From IMG/VR virus record IMGVR_UViG_3300021090_000071, positions 1-36,081 of that record: a stretch of 36,081 nucleotides of DNA. One strand, given 5' to 3'. Below are positions 29,745-36,081 of the stretch, piece by piece. The DNA comes from a virus. Both the position numbers and the translations under genes were made by a program. Position 1 is the first letter of the stretch. Every line of letters begins with the position of its first letter. The notes under the pieces are model-generated. The model had not been told where the DNA came from. It ran no database searches and saw only the letters and a program-made list of their open reading frames with translations.

Positions 29745-30278
29745 GTGAGACGAATGTTGATTCTTGTGGGGCGACGGTTAATCCCTGTCGCCCTGCTTTT
29801 CTTTTCAAATATGATACTCGCTCAACCACAGCCCTTGCCGACCCGCAGGCCAACGGTTCCTCCTCCGCCTACGGCTGCCCCTCCGACTCCGGCGCCTACG
29901 TGGACGCCGACCATGGTCCCGATACGGACACCGACTGCGGTCTCGACTGCTACTCCTGTCGGACCGACACCTGTTCCTACGTTGACACCGACTGTCACAC
30001 CAACATTTCCAGTGTCGTTCCCGACTCCTTCTGGTACGCCTGTGCTCAGCGTTCGTGCGCAGCTACGGTTCAAGGCGAGCGCAACCGGTGATCCGGCGAT
30101 GTTTTACTTGGACTATCGAGTGGGTGGCGGGGGATGGAAAGCGGTTCCAATCAGCGGTGAAATATTGGAGTGGATCGGGCCAGAGGACGTGTTGGAGCTT
30201 CGAAAAACCGACGCGACAACTACATCTATCCGTCGTTTCCGTCTCGCGGTTGGCGCGATCCTCGTGCCGGAACGTTGA
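29745..30278 (+). CDS. Secreted or anchored protein with Thr/Pro-rich stalk
   Basis: A 177-residue protein; GTG 29745 or ATG 29754 can start it. The N-terminus RRLIPVALLFFSNMILAQPQ is a signal peptide with a probable cleavage after ILA. Residues about 30-95 are a Pro/Thr-rich stalk (repeats of TPT and PTP type). The C-terminal 75 residues are a beta domain (VLSVRAQLRFKASATGDPAM, GGGWKAVP). Such stalked, exported proteins are uncommon in phage tail modules; host-surface display or decoy functions are possible. Confidence 0.72.
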   Translation: MRRMLILVGRRLIPVALLFFSNMILAQPQPLPTRRPTVPPPPTAAPPTPAPTWTPTMVPIRTPTAVSTATPVGPTPVPTLTPTVTPTFPVSFPTPSGTPVLSVRAQLRFKASATGDPAMFYLDYRVGGGGWKAVPISGEILEWIGPEDVLELRKTDATTTSIRRFRLAVGAILVPER

Positions 30279-30292
30279 ATGTGTAACCCCAT

Positions 30293-30337
30293 AGGGCCGC
30301 AGTACGGACTTCAACGTGCCAGCGGCCCTACTTTTTT
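30293..30337 (+). terminator. Rho-independent terminator
   Basis: AGGGCCGC (30293-30300) pairs with GCGGCCCT (30322-30329) across a 21-base loop, followed by AC and six T. It lies between the stalk protein and the muramidase, so the muramidase, membrane protein and following genes may be a separate transcript. Confidence 0.7.
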
Positions 30338-30348
30338 GAAAGTCTAGA

Positions 30349-30900
30349 ATGTATCTTCCTGCGCCTGTCATTGCTGCTCTTCCCGCCGTCGCGGCACGTC
30401 ACGAGCTAGATGTATACCTGCTCGCTGCTTTCGTGATGCAGGAGTCTGGTGGTGAAACATCAGCATGGAATCCGGAACCGAAATATCGTTACCTGTGGGA
30501 TGTTCGCGATTGGAAGCCTTTTCGGACGTTGACCGCTGATGAAAACGCATCCGAAATTCCACCGGCTGATTTCCATAAACTTGGTGGGCAGCTAGATCAG
30601 GAGTGGTGGGGGCAGCAGGCGAGTTGGGGGCTCATGCAGGTGATGGGAGCCGTGGCGAGAGAGCACGGATTTCGTGAAATCTTTTTCACCAAGTTGTGCA
30701 ACATGGATGTCGGGCTAGCATATGGAGCGCGTCATCTTGCTGGTCTTTTTGCCCGTGGTTTCGATATGCAGGACGCCATCTCGGCCTACAATGCCGGACA
30801 TCCGACGCACGAAAATTACTACAAGTACACCAGCCCGGTTCTTCAATGGGTAGATAAACTCAGGAAAGAGAGGGCTTTTTCCACAGGGGGCACAGCATGA
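30349..30900 (+). CDS. SLT-domain lytic transglycosylase / muramidase (endolysin candidate)
   Basis: A 183-residue protein. It carries the SLT/lysozyme-like motifs: AFVMQESGGETSAWN with the catalytic Glu of QESGG near residue 28, then ASWGLMQVMGAVAREH (GLMQ), and DAISAYNAGHP (AYNAG). The family cleaves the glycan strands of peptidoglycan. No signal peptide is present, and a two-helix membrane protein follows, which suits a lysis cassette. A virion-associated role is also possible. Confidence 0.87.
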   Translation: MYLPAPVIAALPAVAARHELDVYLLAAFVMQESGGETSAWNPEPKYRYLWDVRDWKPFRTLTADENASEIPPADFHKLGGQLDQEWWGQQASWGLMQVMGAVAREHGFREIFFTKLCNMDVGLAYGARHLAGLFARGFDMQDAISAYNAGHPTHENYYKYTSPVLQWVDKLRKERAFSTGGTA

Positions 30901-31280
30901 AAATAATCGCGTGGTTCGCCGCCTTATCCGGCAAGCTCTCGGGATACAGGACGCTGTTTTTTCTTGCGGTGTCTATCATCCTGAAGCTTTTGGCGATCAC
31001 GGGTGTTCTTCATGGCACGAGTGTGGATGCGAACGAGGCTACGGATAAGGTCATTTTGATCGTGTCTGGTCTTTGTGATTTTGCGGCGTTCATCTACCGG
31101 ACTATTTCTACCAAGCCGGGACCAATGGCCCCGCCGTATGTAGGGCCGAATCGCCGTGTGGAAATCAGTGGAGACGCCCCGACGACGGTCAGCATTGTGC
31201 CTGAGCATTCGGTTGTTACGACAACGCCTCCTGATATTGTGGCTGGCACGCAGGTGTTGGTGGAAAAAAAGGAAGAGTAA
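30897..31280 (+). CDS. Holin-like membrane protein
   Basis: A 127-residue protein with two hydrophobic helices (TLFFLAVSIILKLLAITGVL near residues 19-38 and KVILIVSGLCDFAAFIY near 51-67), then a hydrophilic tail rich in Thr/Val/Pro. It overlaps the muramidase by four bases. Position and layout suit a holin, which would let the muramidase reach the cell wall. Confidence 0.65.
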   Translation: MKIIAWFAALSGKLSGYRTLFFLAVSIILKLLAITGVLHGTSVDANEATDKVILIVSGLCDFAAFIYRTISTKPGPMAPPYVGPNRRVEISGDAPTTVSIVPEHSVVTTTPPDIVAGTQVLVEKKEE

Positions 31281-31281
31281 C

Positions 31282-33051
31282 TTGCCGACCAAAGCGCCTT
31301 CGGCTGACAAGATCACCGTCTACCGCACAACATATCCTGATGTGGCGGGTGGAGATCGTGTTGGAGCCGTGGCCCGCATTGACGGTGCTCTTGTCCCAAT
31401 AATCGCCGAAAATATCGAGCACGTGCGGCGTCTGGCATCTGGAGCCGATTTCTCCCCGTTCATTAACCGAATTCAGGCGCTTGAGGTGGTGGCCTCTACC
31501 GCGGAACAGAAAGCCGCGCTCACGGGATTTCCAACCGCCCCGTCCGCTGACAACCCATTCGTTACGAAAGATGGTCTTGGGACGCTCCGTCTTCCTGAAG
31601 AGGGGCAAGGCATCCTGCCGGGTGTCGGTGATTCCACCATCAGTGAATTCGTTGAAGCTCCGGTGGTGACTGCTGACGGTAGTGCTTCCGTATCTCTGAC
31701 GCGAAGCTGGTATGTTTTTCAGGGAGTGTCATACCGTGTCACGGAGACGCACGCGCTTGAACTCAATCAACTGGACGGGGATGGTCAGGGGCTTGCGGCA
31801 GGCGAGGAATACACAGCGCGTCTCGTGCAATCGAAAGGTGACGGGATCACTGAAATCGGACCAGTGGTCGTTAAGGGAGCAAGGGCGGTAATAGGAAGCT
31901 CGGTGCTTCCGGATCTTCCGGCGCTCTCTCTGTCCATCGGGCAGGTGACGGTCTACTACCGTGTGGGCGGGACTTCGATTATTTCTCAGTCAGATGTCTT
32001 ACAGACTGCTGTGAATGGACGTGGAAAACCGACCGTAGGCGTTGGGCTCAGTGTCATTATCGGAACGTTGCGCGCACGTCTCGCTGGAGCACTGGTTGCC
32101 ATCTCAACTGTGACCGAGGTTCCTGTAACGGCGAACTTCAACAACCGGATTTGGCTCAAACCGGATGGTACGTTTGTCGCAGTAGCAGACGATTCTCCGT
32201 ATGTAAACCCGCCCGTGTCCGGTGCGCTATTGATCTGCGATGCAGTCGGCGGACCTAGCTCGGTCACTTCAATCCAAGACGACCGTATTTTTTGGGAGCC
32301 GAATGCTCAAGTCATCGTATTTGGGGTGGTTGGGGCTGAAAGCCGCCTGATGAAGGTTGAAAAAAGATGGCGTGAGCGGCTATATATTCCAAGTGGTGTC
32401 ACAACAATTTATACGAGTGCCGATCTAGGGTTGGGTGCCAACGTACGTATTTCAGCAGTTGCAACCAATTGTGTCGTGGTTCCTGCCGGACCTGTTAATT
32501 TTGATGTTGGGGTTGACGGTGATACGCAGAGATTCGATGCCGCTGTAGGGCTTAGCGTGAGTGGAATCAGCGTTGGGATGAAAGACTTTTCAAGGCTCTA
32601 TCTCTGGCCTTCTCCTCAGATCCTCATTACGTTCAACGCACCTACTACAGATGCAAACGGAATAATTGATGTTACAGTGTTTTTCGAGGAAGTAAATTAT
32701 GACGCGGACGACCGTATTCGGGCTGCTATTCCTTATAGCTACAACATAGACCGGGTTATTGCATACGTAGGCACTCCAGCAAGTCCCATTGGTGGCGGGC
32801 AAACGATTTTCAATCTCCTCCTCACTAGAAATCAGATGAACATTTTCCCGGATAGCGGGCGTCCGACAATTCCGGCAGGGGAAAAGTTTGACATGAACGC
32901 CTACCCGCTTATAACGCTTGGGAAGGCGGGGGATTCGTTGCTCTACCACATGCCGGAAGCGTCAGGGGGCTACAGTTCTGCTTCTGGAGGTGGTAACGGG
33001 GCTAGATCGCTATATGTTGCTCTCGTAATCTACCCGACTCAGGTTGCATAA
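31282..33051 (+). CDS. Large tail-fibre or baseplate-like protein
   Basis: From TTG 31282, after GGAAGAG, this gives 589 residues; an in-frame stretch upstream overlaps the holin-like gene and is ignored. The N-terminus PTKAPSADKITVYRTTYPDV contains a KNPFVTK-like piece further on (ADNPFVTKDGLGTL), which recurs in tail fibre proteins. Most of the rest is beta-rich with many Val/Thr/Gly strands, as in fibres or virion surface proteins. No enzymatic motif seen. Confidence 0.6.
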   Translation: MPTKAPSADKITVYRTTYPDVAGGDRVGAVARIDGALVPIIAENIEHVRRLASGADFSPFINRIQALEVVASTAEQKAALTGFPTAPSADNPFVTKDGLGTLRLPEEGQGILPGVGDSTISEFVEAPVVTADGSASVSLTRSWYVFQGVSYRVTETHALELNQLDGDGQGLAAGEEYTARLVQSKGDGITEIGPVVVKGARAVIGSSVLPDLPALSLSIGQVTVYYRVGGTSIISQSDVLQTAVNGRGKPTVGVGLSVIIGTLRARLAGALVAISTVTEVPVTANFNNRIWLKPDGTFVAVADDSPYVNPPVSGALLICDAVGGPSSVTSIQDDRIFWEPNAQVIVFGVVGAESRLMKVEKRWRERLYIPSGVTTIYTSADLGLGANVRISAVATNCVVVPAGPVNFDVGVDGDTQRFDAAVGLSVSGISVGMKDFSRLYLWPSPQILITFNAPTTDANGIIDVTVFFEEVNYDADDRIRAAIPYSYNIDRVIAYVGTPASPIGGGQTIFNLLLTRNQMNIFPDSGRPTIPAGEKFDMNAYPLITLGKAGDSLLYHMPEASGGYSSASGGGNGARSLYVALVIYPTQVA

Positions 33052-33096
33052 CCCACCGGAGACTATCTTCTCGACGGCAGGTTTGGAGGTACTTAG

Positions 33097-33606
33097 ATGG
33101 CCAGAATGAGCGCGGCTCACCTAGCTCCACAGGGCGGAGGATTCGAGCCTCAGCGTAAATACGATTTCGAAATCAACCTGTTCGGAGTGCCGGGGGCGGA
33201 GCTTATCAAGCTCGCCTGTGTGTCCGCTGGCGTGCCGGATGGCACGAACGAAGTCATCAACCTTCCATACCTGAATGAAGTCATCAAGGTGGCGGGTCAG
33301 GCAAAGTGGGCGAGCGTTCCGCTGGTCGTGCGTGACTTTGTGGACCAGCCTGTTTATTCTGCGTTGATGGCGTGGAGAAAGCTCGTGCAGGACCCTGCGA
33401 CTGGTAACACCGGGCTCGCCTCTACCTACAAGAAACAGGGGGAGCTTTCTTTTATCGGACCGGACGGTGCCGCGGAAAAGAAATTCAAGATGATTGGTAT
33501 TTGGCCTTCAAGCGTCAAGGATGAGGGTGTGAGTTACGCGGAAGGAACTGCTGTTCACACGATCACGATGACGTTGGAGTGCGATAAGGCGATGCCACTT
33601 TTTTGA
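33097..33606 (+). CDS. Tail tube protein
   Basis: A 169-residue protein of the T4 gp19-like fold: the N-terminal strand YDFEINLFGVPGAELIKLAC, then YLNEVIKVAGQAKWASVPLV and FVDQPVYSALMAWRKLVQDP, and the C-terminal strand AVHTITMTLECDKAMPLF. It forms the inner tube of the contractile tail. GACTATCT and GGAGG precede the start. Confidence 0.88.
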   Translation: MARMSAAHLAPQGGGFEPQRKYDFEINLFGVPGAELIKLACVSAGVPDGTNEVINLPYLNEVIKVAGQAKWASVPLVVRDFVDQPVYSALMAWRKLVQDPATGNTGLASTYKKQGELSFIGPDGAAEKKFKMIGIWPSSVKDEGVSYAEGTAVHTITMTLECDKAMPLF

Positions 33607-33610
33607 AATC

Positions 33611-33650
33611 ACATTAGGTTCCTTGGTTTGACCCTGTAATGTCGTTTTCT
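33611..33650 (+). terminator. Weak hairpin after the tail tube gene
   Basis: ACATTA (33611-33616) pairs with TAATGT (33637-33642), with GG and CC able to extend it, followed by CGTTTTCTCC. It is a possible terminator or attenuator that would allow high tail tube expression. Confidence 0.3.
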
Positions 33651-33709
33651 CCTTCACTGCTGACCCCATGAAAAAAAGGCGAAAGCGGAGAGAAGAGAAG
33701 GAGAGAGCG

Positions 33710-34501
33710 ATGACCACGAATCTCAAGCCCGTACCACCGGTTGTTGAAATCCAGCCTCGTACGGCAGGCAGCGTTGAATTGCCCTCGCGAGGGAAGTTTT
33801 ATGGCGCGGCCTGCCCCGATGGAATTGTCGAGATGTTCCCCATGACCGGACGTGAGGAAGCGCTCGTGTCCGGTATGGGGGCTTCGAACATCACGACGAT
33901 TTTTGACACGCTCCTTAAGCGCTGCATGAAAACTGGTCCACCGGTAGAGGAGCTTCTAACGAGTGACCGTTTCTACTTGCTTTTCGTGTTGCGTTCCAAC
34001 AGCTATGGAGAGGATTACACGTTCACGACTAAGTGTCCGTCATGCAGCGCCCGAGTAAACCATACTTCTAAGGTCCCTTCTGATTTCAAGATTCTGTGGG
34101 CCAAGGACGAGTGGGCGGAGCCGTTTTCTGTTACGCTGCCTCGTTCACAAGCTACAGTGCAATTCCGTCTTCTGCGTGGCAAGGATGAAGCGGAGATTCT
34201 TCAGTACGCCAGACGGGAAGAGGCGAAAGCCCGGCTTGAAGATCCTAGCTTCATTTATCGTCTCGCTAAGGCGCTCGTCACGATCAACGGGAAGACACCT
34301 GAAATCCAGACAGCAATGACTTTCATTGAGAATCTGATCGGCGAGGATTGCTCGGCGCTGAAGAACGCCATCGACGATGTGACGCCGGGCGCGGTCACCG
34401 GAGTGGACATCACTTGTACGAACGGGCGATGTGGAGATTTCTTTCGGGTGGATCTGCCTTTCACTGGCGATTTTTTTCGTACTCAACGACGTGGAGCGTG
34501 A
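33710..34501 (+). CDS. T4 gp26/gp51-like baseplate protein
   Basis: A 263-residue protein. ATG 33710 follows GAAGGAGAGAGCG, and an upstream in-frame ATG at 33668 is basic and lacks a good site. It has VELPSRGKFYGAACPDGIVE, then DRFYLLFVLRSNSYGEDYTF, the zinc pair KCPSCSARVNHTS, and the C-terminal CTNGRCGDFFRVDLPFTGDF. This order matches the T4_baseplate (PF12322) type used in baseplate hub assembly. The last codons run through a seven-T stretch (34471-34477), see findings. Confidence 0.75.
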   Translation: MTTNLKPVPPVVEIQPRTAGSVELPSRGKFYGAACPDGIVEMFPMTGREEALVSGMGASNITTIFDTLLKRCMKTGPPVEELLTSDRFYLLFVLRSNSYGEDYTFTTKCPSCSARVNHTSKVPSDFKILWAKDEWAEPFSVTLPRSQATVQFRLLRGKDEAEILQYARREEAKARLEDPSFIYRLAKALVTINGKTPEIQTAMTFIENLIGEDCSALKNAIDDVTPGAVTGVDITCTNGRCGDFFRVDLPFTGDFFRTQRRGA

Positions 34502-34639
34502 GAACCTTTACGAGGAGTATCACCTGCTGATGTACCAGAGCACCAATCGTGGGAAGCTTTAGAAGCCATGCCGGTTTATGACCGGAAATGGTTTGTGCGG
34601 CGTCTGTTGAAGGAATTGAAAGATCAGGCAGGAAGGTGA
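34431..34639 (+). other. Possible small gene split across frames after the baseplate gene
   Basis: In one frame (34479-34562) VLNDVERENLYEEYHLLMYQ looks conserved, ending at a TAG. In the frame one base back, downstream, HQSWEALEAMPVYDRKWFVR continues to a TGA at 34637-34639. Together they resemble the small myovirus protein after gp26/gp51-like genes, whose end reads MPV-x-x-RxWFVxRL. The seven-T run at 34471-34477 could allow frameshifting. ATG 34568 could also start a 23-residue product. Confidence 0.4.
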
Positions 34640-34642
34640 TGT

Positions 34643-36081
34643 GTGGCCGATGAAACTCCGCCGGGAACTGTTGGCGGTGGTGAGGGAATTGACGCTCAGG
34701 GATTCAGTTTCTATCTCGGAGCCGAGGACGCCCTTTCCGAGACGCTGAAGAACGTCGATTCGGCGTTCGCAAAAACCACTGACAGGATGATACAGGGGGC
34801 TGAGAAGCTCACTGCACATCTCGATACGCATTCGACACAGCAGCAGAAGCTCTTCGAAAAATCCGCCAAGGCGTTTCAGAGCACTGTCGAACTGGTTGGG
34901 ACCTCGACGAAACGTGTCTCGACGAGTACGGCAGCCGATGCCAAGAAGTTCGTTTCGGAAATTGCCGGGCTGGAGACACCGAGAACATTTCGTGAAATTG
35001 AGACACAGGGTAGCGCCATGGCTCTTGTGCTCGGAGAGGCGTTCCTCCGAAACGAAAAGGACGGGCGTGCTTGGGTTCGTGCGAACGAGGAAGTCATTCG
35101 TAAGGTGCTGGCTGATTACGCTTTTTTTGGGCGTGAAGCACCGAAGGCTATTCAGCAGGCGGGGGCGGGGTTCAAAACGCCGCCGGGAATGCTGCCGGGA
35201 GGAGGGGCACCACCGGGAGGGGTGCCGGGTATCGGTGGTTTCTTTGGAACAGTCGAGGAGTATATAAAGCGTATCAAGGGGATCAGTGTAGGCGCGACGG
35301 CGCTTGGTGGTTTGGCTTTTGCGGCGGCAAAAAAACTCAGGGATGCCGCAGAAGACACCTACAAGGTCGGGGCTGAGGGTGCCAAGCTCACCATGATGAC
35401 TCAGGAGGACATTTGGCGGCGGTATTCTGAGGCAACTTCGGTCAAGGCACTTACGGGTGCCAAAACGGAAGAACTGGAGAAAATCAGTGTAGCCTTCGCT
35501 AAATTCAAGATCATTCCAACGTCCTTCAAAGAAGGCGCCAAGGCCGCGTTCGAACTGCACGAAGCGACGGGAATGTTGATTGAGGACGCCGCCACGATGA
35601 CGGCGAATTTCCAGAATTACTACGATCTGCAAGGAAAGGCGTTGGATCAGCAGGTCGGTCACGCTACGGCTCTGTCGAAGCTGACTCAACTGGATATCAA
35701 GCAGCAGGCTGAACTCTATGATCGTCTGAAATATGTCGGCTTCGAGCTTAACGCGAACGCAGAGACTACCAAGAACATCGCCACGTCCACGATCAATGCC
35801 GCTGCCGCGATGGCGAAATACGGTGTCAGCACAGAATCCGCTGTCAAGGATCTCACGAGCATCACGGAGGGAGGTCTCGGGGAATACCAGCAGAACATTC
35901 AGTCTCTCGTTCTTGGTGGGGCAAGCCCGGAAGAAGCCATGCGGATGCTCGATGACGTGGTGAACGGTGTTAAAGGCGCACTGGAAAAAGTCACCGCGGT
36001 TAAAAATCAAGCGGCAGAAAATATGTTCGGTCTTGGGCGTGGGTTACCTCACGCTGCGATGGGCCAAGCGCTCGGTGTGGA
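34643..36081 (+). CDS. Tape measure-like protein, N-terminal part (runs off window)
   Basis: The frame from GTG 34643, after GGAAGG, is open to the window end (at least 479 codons). The N-terminal region is helical and coiled (FYLGAEDALSETLKNVDSAF, then AEKLTAHLDTHSTQQQKLFE), then a Gly/Pro linker near residues 175-200, a hydrophobic stretch (ISVGATALGGLAFAAAKKL), and further long helices with repeated Ala/Thr. Length, helical content and position after tube and baseplate genes suit a tape measure or large virion protein. Confidence 0.7.
   Translation, partial: MADETPPGTVGGGEGIDAQGFSFYLGAEDALSETLKNVDSAFAKTTDRMIQGAEKLTAHLDTHSTQQQKLFEKSAKAFQSTVELVGTSTKRVSTSTAADAKKFVSEIAGLETPRTFREIETQGSAMALVLGEAFLRNEKDGRAWVRANEEVIRKVLADYAFFGREAPKAIQQAGAGFKTPPGMLPGGGAPPGGVPGIGGFFGTVEEYIKRIKGISVGATALGGLAFAAAKKLRDAAEDTYKVGAEGAKLTMMTQEDIWRRYSEATSVKALTGAKTEELEKISVAFAKFKIIPTSFKEGAKAAFELHEATGMLIEDAATMTANFQNYYDLQGKALDQQVGHATALSKLTQLDIKQQAELYDRLKYVGFELNANAETTKNIATSTINAAAAMAKYGVSTESAVKDLTSITEGGLGEYQQNIQSLVLGGASPEEAMRMLDDVVNGVKGALEKVTAVKNQAAENMFGLGRGLPHAAMGQALGV

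Noticed and set aside
34559-36010. 483-codon minus-strand open frame
   Set aside because: It lies antisense to the tape measure-like gene, whose helical product and ribosome site are convincing.

Overview
This window is part of the genome of a large tailed bacteriophage with a contractile tail (myovirus morphology). Every gene that can be supported lies on the + strand. Genes are short and tightly packed, most start and stop codons overlap by 1 to 4 bases (ATGA or TGATG), and Shine-Dalgarno sites of the AGGAGG type are common. Standard stop codons, including TAG, end many genes. The host cannot be named from the sequence. Terminase, portal and major capsid genes are not in the window.

Region 1 (1-8866) is an early or accessory operon of about 29 small genes. 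It holds a MazG-like pyrophosphohydrolase, a HAD-fold phosphatase, several small zinc-binding proteins, many conserved phage hypotheticals, and an RNA ligase interrupted by one in-frame TAG codon.

Region 2 (8863-12247) is the most unusual part. It starts with a 293-residue protein that resembles only the C-terminal (Tnp_20, Nop-like) half of IS110-family transposases and has no catalytic domain. From its stop codon onward runs an ~890-nt noncoding array of about 48 short units. Two motifs alternate, GTGAANTCCA and GTGCGAGYCA, separated by non-repeating spacers of about 8-9 nt, giving a double-unit period of 36-37 nt. A second array with the same consensus (11690-12147, about 25 units) follows after a membrane protein, a DEDDh exonuclease and a small unknown gene, and ends just before a tRNA-Pro(UGG). 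Period, paired spacers and the Nop/IS110-like partner match the recently described TIGR-Tas RNA-guided systems in their nuclease-less (TasA-like) form. I read this as a phage TIGR-Tas locus with two arrays.

Region 3 (12337-23813) carries a neck or tail-completion protein (HK97 gp10-like) and a tail-terminator-like protein, set among many poorly characterised, often cysteine-rich proteins. At least fifteen of these, including some after the sheath gene, share a short amphipathic tag of the form [I/L][V/T]xxLLE. It sits at the N-terminus, at the C-terminus or inside. It could be a capsid-targeting or prohead-protease signal, or another virion-docking peptide.

Region 4 (23866-36081) is the tail module. 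It contains a sheath protein with three tandem inserted beta-domains, an HNH homing endonuclease, more tagged proteins, membrane proteins, a lysis-like pair (SLT-domain muramidase plus a two-helix membrane protein), a large fibre- or baseplate-like protein, the tail tube, a gp26/gp51-type baseplate protein with a possible frameshift region after it, and the 5' part of a tape-measure-like gene that runs off the window.
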